From RGIG7378 sp045588325 (GTDB lineage: Bacteria > Bacillota > Clostridia > RGIG7378), in assembly GCA_045588325.1 (NCBI GenBank), contig JAZNEA010000104.1, positions 1-64,000 of the forward strand: a DNA stretch of 64,000 nucleotides, in the 5' to 3' direction. How positions within the stretch are numbered: the stretch's first letter is position 1; every line of letters starts with the position of its first letter. Below the pieces are notes generated by a model. That model was not told the origin of the DNA. It ran no database searches and saw only the letters and a program-made list of their open reading frames with translations. Below, one piece after another: positions 17,913 to 26,647 of this stretch. The translations under genes were made by a program, and so were the position numbers.

Positions 17913-18460
17913 AACATCTGCTCACCATCCTTTCCTAGAATGATTCGAAGCTCCTTTTTCGCACGATACAGAAGATTGTCGACCTGCTTTCGATTCTTTT
18001 TCATAACCTTGGCAGCCTCATCGTAAGACAAATCTTCGATATAAACCAAGTGAATGACAACACGCATATCCTCCGGTAGTGAAGCAAGAGCACTGTTTAT
18101 CGCTCTCTTTCGCTGGTCCACAAGAAGAATTTCCTCCATTGCCTCCTGCTGGGACAAGGCATTCTCTGATTCGCTAAGCTCCACAAAATCAATGACCTTG
18201 CGATGCTTTATATAATTTAAGGCACGGCTACGTCCTATCATAAACAAATAGGTTTTCAAGGTCACCTTAAAGTTGTACCGATGTTTATTAACTATGAGAT
18301 CCGAAAAAACATCTATAGCAATATCCTCGGCTGCGTAAATATCATGCACATAACGGTCAATGAAGAACACTAGATTATCGAACAACTCCTTCATTATTTC
18401 GTCAAAGGCACTCTCATCACCATCAAGAAAACGGCGGTAGCTACTTGCACCGTTATCCAT
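17909..18460 (-). CDS. ECF-type RNA polymerase sigma factor
   Basis: A 183-residue sigma-70-family factor. Region 2 (about 20-85) includes YAAEDIAIDVFSDLIV and LKTYLFMIGRSRALNYIK. Region 4 (about 115-172) includes LPEDMRVVIHLVYIEDLSYDEAAKVMKK and the recognition helix. There is no region 1 or 3. An AGGAGGGG site precedes the ATG. It heads an operon with a membrane protein and a serpin, so it may respond to an envelope or protease signal. Just upstream, GGTCATGTCTGACC (18478-18491) is a short palindrome in the leader. Confidence 0.9.
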   Translation of the reverse strand: MDNGASSYRRFLDGDESAFDEIMKELFDNLVFFIDRYVHDIYAAEDIAIDVFSDLIVNKHRYNFKVTLKTYLFMIGRSRALNYIKHRKVIDFVELSESENALSQQEAMEEILLVDQRKRAINSALASLPEDMRVVIHLVYIEDLSYDEAAKVMKKNRKQVDNLLYRAKKELRIILGKDGEQML

Positions 18461-18605
18461 AGACCCCTCCTAATCCGGGTCATGTCTGACCACTTCATCC
18501 CTTATACAACTGAAACATAATAATTCCTTATGAAACGATAAATATCTTCATTTTTATTTTAACATTAAGTACCTTTAAATGGCACTGTTTGCCCCCCATA
18601 CAAAA

Positions 18606-18631
18606 TAGGGCAAGATTCAAATCCTACCCTA
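18606..18631. other. Imperfect hairpin in the sigma-permease gap
   Basis: TAGGGcAaGAT pairs imperfectly with ATCcTaCCCTA in an otherwise AT-rich gap. It could terminate transcription from either side, but the flanking T-run is interrupted. Confidence 0.3.
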
Positions 18632-18740
18632 ATTATCTTTATTTATCTTGTTTTATTTTTTGCTTCTTTCCATTCAGATAGTAGCCAACCAAACGCTATC
18701 AGATAGGATATTCCCTGCAAAAGCATGCCGTTATATTCAA

Positions 18741-18848
18741 TTATACGTTGTTCTCTAATTGTTTTGAGATAGCAAATCCATTTCTTTTATAGAATTTGTC
18801 TTCATCGTCAAACTCATAAATCGTGTAAAAGCTGAATGGCTCTCTCAT
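18741..18848 (-). CDS. Possible 35-residue small protein
   Basis: A short frame begins with MREPFSFYTIYEFDDEDKF and ends in ENNV. AAGGAG lies 9 bases before the ATG, a spacing that supports translation. Another ATG 5 bases upstream gives only Met-Lys-stop. The composition is acidic and aromatic near the start. I do not recognise it. It lies in the 480-base gap between the permease and the ECF sigma operon; the rest of that gap (18461-18940) shows nothing beyond one weak hairpin. Confidence 0.35.
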   Translation of the reverse strand: MREPFSFYTIYEFDDEDKFYKRNGFAISKQLENNV

Positions 18849-18940
18849 TTCATTTTCTCCTTATTTAAAAAGTGCCACATAATCTTATATTCAGGTTCAG
18901 CTACAATCGACACCTATGTGCCGACGACAGCTCTCAGCAA

Positions 18941-20053
18941 TTATAAACACATGCAAAATGCCAATAATATTCCCAGGAAAATAAAGTTGATCAGCAGGAA
19001 AAGCAATACATATCTCCCCCTGGTCGCCGGGAAGTGGTGACCATAATGTCTGAACGTGATCAGGGATGCCAGAGAAGAAATCAGTGTACCTACACCGCCA
19101 ATGTTTACTCCCCACAATAGCTCCCTATAGTTATCGGTGAACTGGGAAAGTAAAATGGCAGATGGCACATTGCTGATAAACTGGCAGGAAATCGTACTAT
19201 ATAACAGCGTGTTTTGCTCCATGAGGCCAGACATAAGTTCTCTGACCACGCCTATCCTGGACATGTTTCCAGCGAAAATAAAAAACGCCACAAAGGTTAG
19301 CAACAGCGGATAATCCACCATCCCAAGGGCCTTCTTGTCAAGCATGTATATAACTATGGGAATCAGAATCAATCCCACCATATACGGGACAAACCTAAAG
19401 ACGATAGCAATAGCCAAAACCATTAGCACCAAATACACAATGGTGCGCTTGCGCACAACCTGTGGCTCTGCTGGTGGTAGCGTCAGCGGTTCGTTCTTAA
19501 TAAAGAAGCAGCAAATGCCTAACATCACCATAGAAAGCACAAAGGGTGCCCACATAATCTGCACAAATTCCCTATTGGAGATATTGTAGTGGCTATAAAT
19601 ATATAGGTTCTGAGGATTGCCAAAGGGGGTAAGCATGCCTCCCAAATTGGCCGCAATGTTCTGCAAAATGAAGGTCAAAGCCGCATACTTTGTCATGCCA
19701 GTGGTACTGAGGATAAAATACCCCAAAGGCAGGAATGTCAGTAAGGCCATGTCATTAGCAATGAGCATCGATCCAGCAAATGTAATAACAAGCAGGGCCA
19801 TGACACACTTGCGGGCAGTGTTAAACCCAGTAACTATTCTCCTGGCCAATATGTAGAAGAAGTTGACGTTTTTGAGGGCGCACACAACTGCAAGCACACA
19901 AAACAGACAGGTCAATGTCCTAAAATCTATGTAGTCCAAATACTGTCTGTCAGGCTTTACAAATATGGTAGTAATTGCCGCTGCCAAGGTGGCAATGGCA
20001 AAAACAGGATTCTTGCGGACAAATGTCCAGGTTAGTTTAAGCGCATCACGCAT
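18941..20053 (-). CDS. ArsB/CitM-type anion permease
   Basis: Polytopic membrane protein of the ion transporter superfamily that includes ArsB, NhaD and citrate carriers. The 370 residues hold about ten hydrophobic segments and the family motifs GNPQNLYIYSH and QFISNVPSAILL, which correspond to the two inverted-repeat signature loops. The substrate cannot be read from the sequence. It begins 4 bases after the parC stop and is probably co-transcribed with parE-parC; no arsenic genes are nearby. Confidence 0.78.
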   Translation of the reverse strand: MRDALKLTWTFVRKNPVFAIATLAAAITTIFVKPDRQYLDYIDFRTLTCLFCVLAVVCALKNVNFFYILARRIVTGFNTARKCVMALLVITFAGSMLIANDMALLTFLPLGYFILSTTGMTKYAALTFILQNIAANLGGMLTPFGNPQNLYIYSHYNISNREFVQIMWAPFVLSMVMLGICCFFIKNEPLTLPPAEPQVVRKRTIVYLVLMVLAIAIVFRFVPYMVGLILIPIVIYMLDKKALGMVDYPLLLTFVAFFIFAGNMSRIGVVRELMSGLMEQNTLLYSTISCQFISNVPSAILLSQFTDNYRELLWGVNIGGVGTLISSLASLITFRHYGHHFPATRGRYVLLFLLINFIFLGILLAFCMCL

Positions 20054-20057
20054 TAAA

Positions 20058-22280
20058 TCAGATATCTCCCAATGTCATCTGCTCTTCGGGGCGATCCTCA
20101 TTCTTGAGGAAACTACCTACAGCAGGAATATGTCTTGCACGATAGTACTTCTCATTTCCAATATTTGCAATACTTTGCAACTGAGCTTTTGTGACAACAC
20201 TTCCCTTTTTGGATGTCATAACCTGAACTCCCTGGTTATTCTTAGTAGTTTTGGCCGCTACAAGGGCTGTGTTAAAGATCATAATCTTAGAAATATTGCT
20301 AAAGAGAACCATATCTGCATCCTCTGTGAGGTAAAGGGCATTTACCAGTGGAGACGCGTCACTATATGCGTTCTGAAGCTTTTTGCGGTTTGTCTTTGTC
20401 TCATATGCTGACATGGGAACCTTAGATACCTTGCCGTTCTCAAATACGAATACCATATGGCCCTCGTACTTGTTAAGAACTACATAGTTAATTGGCCTCT
20501 CACCTGGCTCCATATTAAGCTCATTGGACAGATAGTTGCCCAGCATGGATGCCTTACTCTCTGGCATGTCATATAGCTTACACTTGTATACGTTCTGCTT
20601 GTTGGTAAAGAACAGGATCTCGTTGCGGTTGGTGTAGTCACCTTCCTGTACGATAACATCTCCGTCCTTAACCTTTTGCTCCGGGTTGCCCCTGAGGGAT
20701 GTGGCAGGAACCTTCTTGAAATATCCGTCATTGGTTAACAGTACGTGACAGTTGTAGTCGTCAATAAGCTCCTCCTGAGACTGCTGGAACTCCTCTACCT
20801 CATAGAGAATCTCTGTGCGTCTGGGCTGACCATACTTCTTGGCAATATCTGCCAGCTGGTTAGCAATAAACTTGCGAATCTTGCGGTCGCTGCCTCTGAG
20901 GGCTGTCATATCGTCAATAGACTTGCGCAAATCATCAATATCTGCGGTCCTGTCCAAAATGTACTTCTTGTTAAGGTTGCGCAGCTTAATATCTGCCACA
21001 AACTCTGCCTGGAGCTGGTCAATGCCAAATGCCTCCATCAAGTTAGGTACAACCTTAGAGTCCTCCTCAGTGCCTCGGATAACTGCAATGGCCTTGTCAA
21101 TATCGAGCAAGATCTTCTTAAGGCCCTCCAACAGGTGAAGCTGTCTTTCTTTGCGGTTAATCTCATGGGTAAGCACTCTGCGAACACAGTTCATGCGGAA
21201 TCTGACCCACTCGGCAATAATGCCCTTAACGCCCAGAACCATAGGCTTGCCCTCAACCAAAACATTAAAGTTACAACCAAATGTATCCTCCAGAGCTGTG
21301 GACTTAAAGAGCTTGAGCATCAGGGCATCCGGGTCAGCGTTACGCTTAATGTCGATGGTGATCTTAAGACCATTAATATCGGTCTCGTCGCGCATGTCGT
21401 TGATCTCCTTGACCTTGTTCTCCTTGAACATGTCAATGATAGTGTCCATAATGGCCTCTACTGAGGTTGTGTATGGAATCTGTGTAATCTCGATGCAACT
21501 ATTTGACTTGTCATAGTTGTACTTAGCCCTGAGTCTGAAGGAACCTCTGCCGGTATTAACTACGTTGCGAAGGACGTTCTCATCGAATACATAGTATCCG
21601 CCTGTAGAAAAATCAGGGCCCTTAATATAGTCCATCATATCCACATCAGGATCGTTAAGGTATGCAATAGTAGCGTCGCAAACCTCCTTGAGGTTAAAAC
21701 TACAGATGTTGGATGCAAGGCCAACAGCAATACCTGCTGTTGGATTGCACAAAATGTTGGGGAATGTGGCAGGGAGCAATGTGGGCTCCTTAAGTGTGCC
21801 ATCATAGTTATCGACAAAATCTACGGCATCCTTGTCCATGTCTCCGAAAATCTCGGAGCAGATCTTATCCAAACGCACCTCTGTGTATCTGGATGCAGCA
21901 AACTTCATGTCTCTGGAATACTGCTTACCAAAGTTGCCCTTAGAATCTACCAAGGGATGCAACAGAGCCTCATTACCACGGGACAATCTTACCATGGTCT
22001 CATAGATAGCCTGGTCGCCGTGGGGGTTCAGCTTCATGGTCTGACCAACAACGTTAGCTGACTTAGTCCTGCTACCGCTTAATAAGCCCATCTTGTACAT
22101 GGTGTAAAGGAGCTTACGGTGAGATGGCTTAAATCCATCAATCTCGGGGATGGCACGGGACAAAATTACGCTCATGGCGTAAGGCATGTAGTTAGTCTCA
22201 AGTGTATCTGTAATATACTGATATTGTATAGGTGCTGGTGGCAGCTTAACCACCGGCTTGTCCTTTGACTTTTTGGCCAT
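20058..22280 (-). CDS. parC: Type IIA topoisomerase subunit A (ParC-like)
   Basis: Breakage-reunion subunit that partners the ParE-like product upstream. The 740-residue protein has the catalytic Tyr at about 132 (AASRYTEVRL) and a conserved PHGDQAIYE segment. It is shorter than a canonical GyrA, with one reduced C-terminal domain. At the position equivalent to GyrA Ser83 it has Gln, and at Asp87 it has Glu, so the quinolone-binding determinants are atypical. It belongs to a divergent clade seen in some Clostridia; a standard gyrase would be expected elsewhere. It starts 12 bases after parE. Confidence 0.88.
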   Translation of the reverse strand: MAKKSKDKPVVKLPPAPIQYQYITDTLETNYMPYAMSVILSRAIPEIDGFKPSHRKLLYTMYKMGLLSGSRTKSANVVGQTMKLNPHGDQAIYETMVRLSRGNEALLHPLVDSKGNFGKQYSRDMKFAASRYTEVRLDKICSEIFGDMDKDAVDFVDNYDGTLKEPTLLPATFPNILCNPTAGIAVGLASNICSFNLKEVCDATIAYLNDPDVDMMDYIKGPDFSTGGYYVFDENVLRNVVNTGRGSFRLRAKYNYDKSNSCIEITQIPYTTSVEAIMDTIIDMFKENKVKEINDMRDETDINGLKITIDIKRNADPDALMLKLFKSTALEDTFGCNFNVLVEGKPMVLGVKGIIAEWVRFRMNCVRRVLTHEINRKERQLHLLEGLKKILLDIDKAIAVIRGTEEDSKVVPNLMEAFGIDQLQAEFVADIKLRNLNKKYILDRTADIDDLRKSIDDMTALRGSDRKIRKFIANQLADIAKKYGQPRRTEILYEVEEFQQSQEELIDDYNCHVLLTNDGYFKKVPATSLRGNPEQKVKDGDVIVQEGDYTNRNEILFFTNKQNVYKCKLYDMPESKASMLGNYLSNELNMEPGERPINYVVLNKYEGHMVFVFENGKVSKVPMSAYETKTNRKKLQNAYSDASPLVNALYLTEDADMVLFSNISKIMIFNTALVAAKTTKNNQGVQVMTSKKGSVVTKAQLQSIANIGNEKYYRARHIPAVGSFLKNEDRPEEQMTLGDI

Positions 22281-22292
22281 TTGTCTTCTCCT

Positions 22293-24260
22293 TTACATAA
22301 CATCCAGGGAATCCAGATACAAATGTCCAAATTCCTCGATATGCTTCTTACGAGCTGGCAGGTCGTCTCCCAACAATACGGAGAATGTCTCTGCTGTCTC
22401 GTCCACATCTGCTGGTGTAACCTGAATAAGTTTACGTGTGGCAGGATCCATAGTGGTAAGTTTCATCATGTCAGGCTCGTTTTCACCAAGTCCCTTGGAA
22501 CGCTGTATGGTAACTTTGCCTGTGAGACCTGCTACGATGTCATTCTTCTCCTTGTCTGTGTACGCAAAATACGTATTATCCTTGTTCGTAATCTCGAACA
22601 GAGGTGACTCAGCAATAAAAATCTTGCCCGCTCTGATCAATGTGGGAGCCAACCTGTAGAACATGGCCAGGCACAGTGTCCTGATCTGGTATCCGTCCAC
22701 GTCGGCATCTGTACAGATAATAATTTTGGACCAGCGCAGGTTGTCTAAATCAAAGGATGCAATATCCTTATTGTGCTTAGATGTAACCTCAACGCCACAG
22801 CCCAAAATCCTGAGCAGGTCGGTAATAATATCGTTCTTAAAAATAGTGTCCAAAGGAGCCTTCATACAATTGAGAATCTTACCTCGGATGGGCATAACAG
22901 CCTGGAACTCGGAGTCCCTGGCCATCTTAACTGAACCCAATGCGGAGTCTCCCTCTACGATATAGAGCTCTCTCTCATCTGTCTCCTTAGATCTACAGTC
23001 AACAAACTTCTTAACCTTGTTGGAGAGATCCATCTTCTCTGCCATCTTTTTCTTAGAGGCAACTCTGGCACGCTCAGCGTTCTCTCTGCTACGCTTGTTA
23101 ACAAGAATCTGGTCCAAAACTCGCTCGCCCTCTATGACGTTCTCAATAAAGAAGACCTCCATCTTCTCCCTGAGGAATCGAGTCATGGCATCCTGTATAA
23201 ACTTGTTGGTAATGGCCTTCTTGGTCTGGTTCTCGTAACTGGTAACAGTGGAGAATGAGTTCATGATAAAGACCAGGGAGTCCTGGATATCTGCGAATGT
23301 AACCTTAGACTCATCCTTGTTGTACTTGCCCTTGGATGTCAGGTACTTGTCCACCTCTGCAACAAAGGCTGCCTTAAGGGCCTTGTCTGGGGCTCCGCCA
23401 TACTCCAGGTAGCTGGAGTTGTGGTAATATTCGATAACGTTAACAGAGTTAGAGAAACAGAAGGCTGCCTGCATCTTAACCTTATACTCGGGCTTGTCTG
23501 CACGGTCACGACCCTTGGCGTTGCTCTCACAGAACTGAATCTCTGTAAATGCTGTCTCTCCCACCAACTCCTTAATGTAGTCTGCTATACCATCCTTATA
23601 CGTGTAGGAAAAAGACTGCTTGGACTGCTCATCATAAAGCTCGAAAGTAACGCCGCTGTTGACCACAGCCTGCTTTTTAAGCACGTCACAAAAGTACTCA
23701 AGGGGAATGTCTATATCTGTGAAAACCTCGATATCAGGCTTCCAGTGCTGGGTTGTACCTGTACGGCGACGAGTGACTGCCTCCTTCTTAAGGCCTCCGA
23801 TGTTGTATCCCTTCTCAAAATGGAGCTCATATTTGAATCCATCCCTATAGACTGTAACATCAAAGAACTCAGAACTAAACTGAGTGGCGCAACTGCCCAG
23901 ACCATTGAGTCCCAAACTGTACTCATAATCCGAACCTGCGTTATTGTCGTACTTGCCTCCTGCGTACATCTCGCAGAAAACAAGCTCCCAGTTGAATCTC
24001 TCCTCTCTGGAGTTCCAATCCAGGGGTATGCCACGTCCGTTATCAACTACTGTGATGGACTTGTCCCTGTGCCTGGTAACGGAAATCAAATCTCCATAAC
24101 CCTCTCTAGCCTCGTCGATAGAGTTGGACAATATCTCAAAGAAGGAATGCTGACATCCCTCCAAACTATCTGAACCAAAAATAACGCCTGGACGAAGTCT
24201 GACCTTGTCCGGGCCCTTAAGTGACTTGATACTCTCGTTGTCGTACTGTTTCTTAGCCAT
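22293..24260 (-). CDS. parE: Type IIA topoisomerase subunit B (ParE-like)
   Basis: ATPase subunit of a topoisomerase IV-like enzyme. The start chosen is the ATG at 24260 (MAKKQYDNESIKSLKG, 655 residues). The longer frame to 24305 adds a hydrophobic, unrelated lead. The GHKL ATPase region has NSIDEA, DNGRGIP and GLNGLGSCA. The TOPRIM domain has EGDSALG and DADVDG for metal binding. The RPGVIFGSDSLEGC stretch differs from the usual RPGMYIG, in line with the divergent ParC next door. Confidence 0.88.
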   Translation of the reverse strand: MAKKQYDNESIKSLKGPDKVRLRPGVIFGSDSLEGCQHSFFEILSNSIDEAREGYGDLISVTRHRDKSITVVDNGRGIPLDWNSREERFNWELVFCEMYAGGKYDNNAGSDYEYSLGLNGLGSCATQFSSEFFDVTVYRDGFKYELHFEKGYNIGGLKKEAVTRRRTGTTQHWKPDIEVFTDIDIPLEYFCDVLKKQAVVNSGVTFELYDEQSKQSFSYTYKDGIADYIKELVGETAFTEIQFCESNAKGRDRADKPEYKVKMQAAFCFSNSVNVIEYYHNSSYLEYGGAPDKALKAAFVAEVDKYLTSKGKYNKDESKVTFADIQDSLVFIMNSFSTVTSYENQTKKAITNKFIQDAMTRFLREKMEVFFIENVIEGERVLDQILVNKRSRENAERARVASKKKMAEKMDLSNKVKKFVDCRSKETDERELYIVEGDSALGSVKMARDSEFQAVMPIRGKILNCMKAPLDTIFKNDIITDLLRILGCGVEVTSKHNKDIASFDLDNLRWSKIIICTDADVDGYQIRTLCLAMFYRLAPTLIRAGKIFIAESPLFEITNKDNTYFAYTDKEKNDIVAGLTGKVTIQRSKGLGENEPDMMKLTTMDPATRKLIQVTPADVDETAETFSVLLGDDLPARKKHIEEFGHLYLDSLDVM

Positions 24261-24295
24261 CAGGCATAAACCCCCGATTATCATCAATATTGTGT

Positions 24296-24324
24296 ATTTT
24301 AGCACATAGACAACGCTATATCAA
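24296..24324 (-). promoter_or_regulatory. Promoter of parE-parC
   Basis: Minus-strand TTGATA (24319-24324), a 17-base spacer and TAAAAT (24296-24301), ending 36 bases before the chosen parE start. Confidence 0.75.
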
Positions 24325-24342
24325 GGGACACAGCCCTGCAAA

Positions 24343-24356
24343 AGAACATTTGTTTG
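24343..24356 (+). promoter_or_regulatory. Second LexA-like motif
   Basis: AGAACATTTGTTTG fits GAAC-N4-GTTY and shares GAACATTTGTT with the box upstream of uvrBA. It lies upstream of the parE -35 box and 67 bases before the plus-strand membrane protein gene. No clear promoter overlaps it, so it may be chance. Confidence 0.35.
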
Positions 24357-24422
24357 CGTTATTCCTTGTATATTTTGCGCCTTAACTGGTGATAATCAAA
24401 CAAAAATCTCCTGGAGGATCTC

Positions 24423-25331
24423 GTGAAAAAAGCAAACATTCGCCCTACTGTACTGTTGCTCGGGGCATACTCACTAATATCCTGGATAGTCTTTTCCAGC
24501 ACTATTACCGGCAAGGGTATTGGCAACACCCTCGCCAGCCTGACTCTGTGGATTGTATTCCTCGGCTTGGGCTACTACCTGCTGACAAATTTGGTGACAA
24601 GGTGGGGGCTGTCTCCCTGGGCAGGCTCAGGTTGTTATGCCCTAGGCTGCTGGGGGTTTTGCCAACTTTTGAGTTTTTTGCGCTCTGGTAATACTTTTAA
24701 CTCCACCCTCGTTTCCGGAGCTATCTTCCCTCCTCATCAGCCTCTGAGCTTTGTCATAGTCACGTCGGTAGCTGCCCTGCTCCTGTTCTCTCTCTCCACA
24801 AATCGCAGAACAGTTCTGACTCTAGCTACTATGGAAAACCGTCTACCTCAATCCATGCTAAAAAAAGCGACCACGTTTCTAAAATCCACGGGTCGCTATT
24901 GCCTGTATAGATTGTGTATTTGTGTGCCTGTGGCCATATTCCTGTGGGTTGGCCTAACGCTACTTAGGAATCCCTCTGCACAGTCTGTATCATATATGTC
25001 CCTGTATTTCTGCTCTGTACCTGTCATAGGCTGGGCAGTAGCCCTGGCCACAATTCTCCCTTGGGTGCTAAGCCTCTACGGTGTCGCTACATCCATCATT
25101 GCCTGCACACTACTGGGATTATCGTACCTGATGGCAGATTGGCTAATCACGCCTAAATTTGGCTTTTCCCGAGACTTTCTGTCCCCTGTTGCCTTGGTAA
25201 CTATATGCACATATGCCATATTGGGACCTGCCCTGGCCCTGATTGCCGGCGGGGTATACAGCGGTTGCTGTGGTCTCCTGTCACAACGTCGTGCTAACAG
25301 ATATGGAGCTCACACCTCATCGGCTATGTAA
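24423..25331 (+). CDS. Polytopic membrane protein of unknown function
   Basis: A 302-residue protein with about eight hydrophobic segments, including SLISWIVFSSTITG, LSFVIVTSVAALLLF, YRLCICVPVAIFLWVGLTLL and VTICTYAILGPALALIAGGV. The C-terminal tail is polar. I do not recognise the family. It starts with GTG, 5 bases after a GGAGG site. It converges on rmuC with a 22-base overlap of the two 3' ends, and is divergent from parE. Confidence 0.7.
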   Translation: MKKANIRPTVLLLGAYSLISWIVFSSTITGKGIGNTLASLTLWIVFLGLGYYLLTNLVTRWGLSPWAGSGCYALGCWGFCQLLSFLRSGNTFNSTLVSGAIFPPHQPLSFVIVTSVAALLLFSLSTNRRTVLTLATMENRLPQSMLKKATTFLKSTGRYCLYRLCICVPVAIFLWVGLTLLRNPSAQSVSYMSLYFCSVPVIGWAVALATILPWVLSLYGVATSIIACTLLGLSYLMADWLITPKFGFSRDFLSPVALVTICTYAILGPALALIAGGVYSGCCGLLSQRRANRYGAHTSSAM

Positions 25332-26581
25332 AGTCCTGGTTGGGCGAGGCCCAATATATCACTGGACTCCTGCTCCTCTAAGACCTCCACACTCTTGAGC
25401 TTGCCCTGAATAATGGAGTTCCTCTTAGTTGCATCGTCCAGCGCCTTGTCCGCCTCACCGATCTTCTTCTTGGCCTTTTCCAATGCCACAGCAAATGTCT
25501 CATACTGTTGCTTGGCAGCTCCAAGAATTTTCCACACCTCTGAGGCCTTTTTGTCCAATACGATGGTCTTGAATCCCACATTAAGTGTGTTAAGGAATGC
25601 CGTTATGGTAGTGGGGCCTGCCACCATGATCCTGTATTTGTTCTGCAACTCCTCAGCCAAGCCGGGGCGACGCAAAATCTCTGCATACAATCCCTCTGTT
25701 GGCAAGAACATAATTGCAAAATCTGTGGTCTTGGGCACCTCAATATATAGTCCTGCAATAGTGGATGCAAACCTCTTGATAGATGCCTCCAAGGCCTTGC
25801 CGTGGGCCTCTACACCCTCTCTGTCTGCCCTGTCCGCAGCCTCCTGTAGCTTGACATATTCCTCCTGAGGGAACTTGGAATCTATGGGAAGCAATACATA
25901 TTCCCCATCCTTCTCTCTGGAAGGAATCTTGATGGCGAACTCCACGCGCTCCCGATTGTTGCGAATGGAGGCGTTGCGGATAAACTGATTCTCTGTGAGG
26001 GTCTGCTCCAGGATATTGCCCAACTGAACCTCGGCCCATGTTCCTCTGGATTTGACATTGGTCAATACTCGCTGGAGTTCTGAAACTCCTCCGGCCAATT
26101 CCTTCATCTCGCCCATGGACTTGTATACGTTCTGCAGCTGATCGCCAACCTGCTTAAAGCTGGTATCCAACCTCTCCTTAAGGGTGGCAGTCAGTTTCTC
26201 ATCTACCACAGCCCTCATCTCGTCAAGTTTCTTCTCATTGCTTCCCTGAAGATCCTTTACCGACCTGGACAGGGTCTCGTTAATCTCCTTTGTCTGGTTA
26301 GTCATGTGGCTGTACATTTTATCAGACTGCTCTGCCTGGGCCTTGAGCATATCCAACTGACCTTTGACAATCTGATTGCTCATGCTCTGCATAGCCTGAT
26401 TCATCTCGCGGCGAGAGTCTGCTAAATCATGTCGAATCTGGCTCTCCATGTTGCGGATCTGCTCCTTAGAATTATCCTGCTCTCCTGCTTTGGCAGACTT
26501 GAGCCCGCGGATCTGCGCAATAAGCACTACAACCACTACAATCAGGACAGCCAGCAGTCCAATAATAATGTAATCTGTCAT
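25310..26581 (-). CDS. rmuC: DNA recombination protein RmuC
   Basis: RmuC-family protein with a restriction-endonuclease-like fold, implicated in limiting inversions at repeats. The start chosen is the ATG at 26581 (MTDYIIIGLLAVL, 423 residues), with GGAGGAAAC just before it. It has one N-terminal membrane anchor (about 4-22), a long coiled coil (about 30-160), and the RmuC domain with RGTWAEVQLGNILEQ, PIDSKFP and MFLPTEGLYAE. Confidence 0.93.
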   Translation of the reverse strand: MTDYIIIGLLAVLIVVVVVLIAQIRGLKSAKAGEQDNSKEQIRNMESQIRHDLADSRREMNQAMQSMSNQIVKGQLDMLKAQAEQSDKMYSHMTNQTKEINETLSRSVKDLQGSNEKKLDEMRAVVDEKLTATLKERLDTSFKQVGDQLQNVYKSMGEMKELAGGVSELQRVLTNVKSRGTWAEVQLGNILEQTLTENQFIRNASIRNNRERVEFAIKIPSREKDGEYVLLPIDSKFPQEEYVKLQEAADRADREGVEAHGKALEASIKRFASTIAGLYIEVPKTTDFAIMFLPTEGLYAEILRRPGLAEELQNKYRIMVAGPTTITAFLNTLNVGFKTIVLDKKASEVWKILGAAKQQYETFAVALEKAKKKIGEADKALDDATKRNSIIQGKLKSVEVLEEQESSDILGLAQPGLYIADEV

Positions 26582-26647
26582 GTTTCCTCCAGTACTGCGA
26601 AACACTGCTCGCAGTGAATAATCAACTATGCCAAAACTGCAAAGTTA

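Noticed and set aside
22293..24305. Longer ParE start at 24305
   Set aside because: The extra 15 residues are hydrophobic and unrelated to the family, and the promoter at 24296-24324 overlaps that start.
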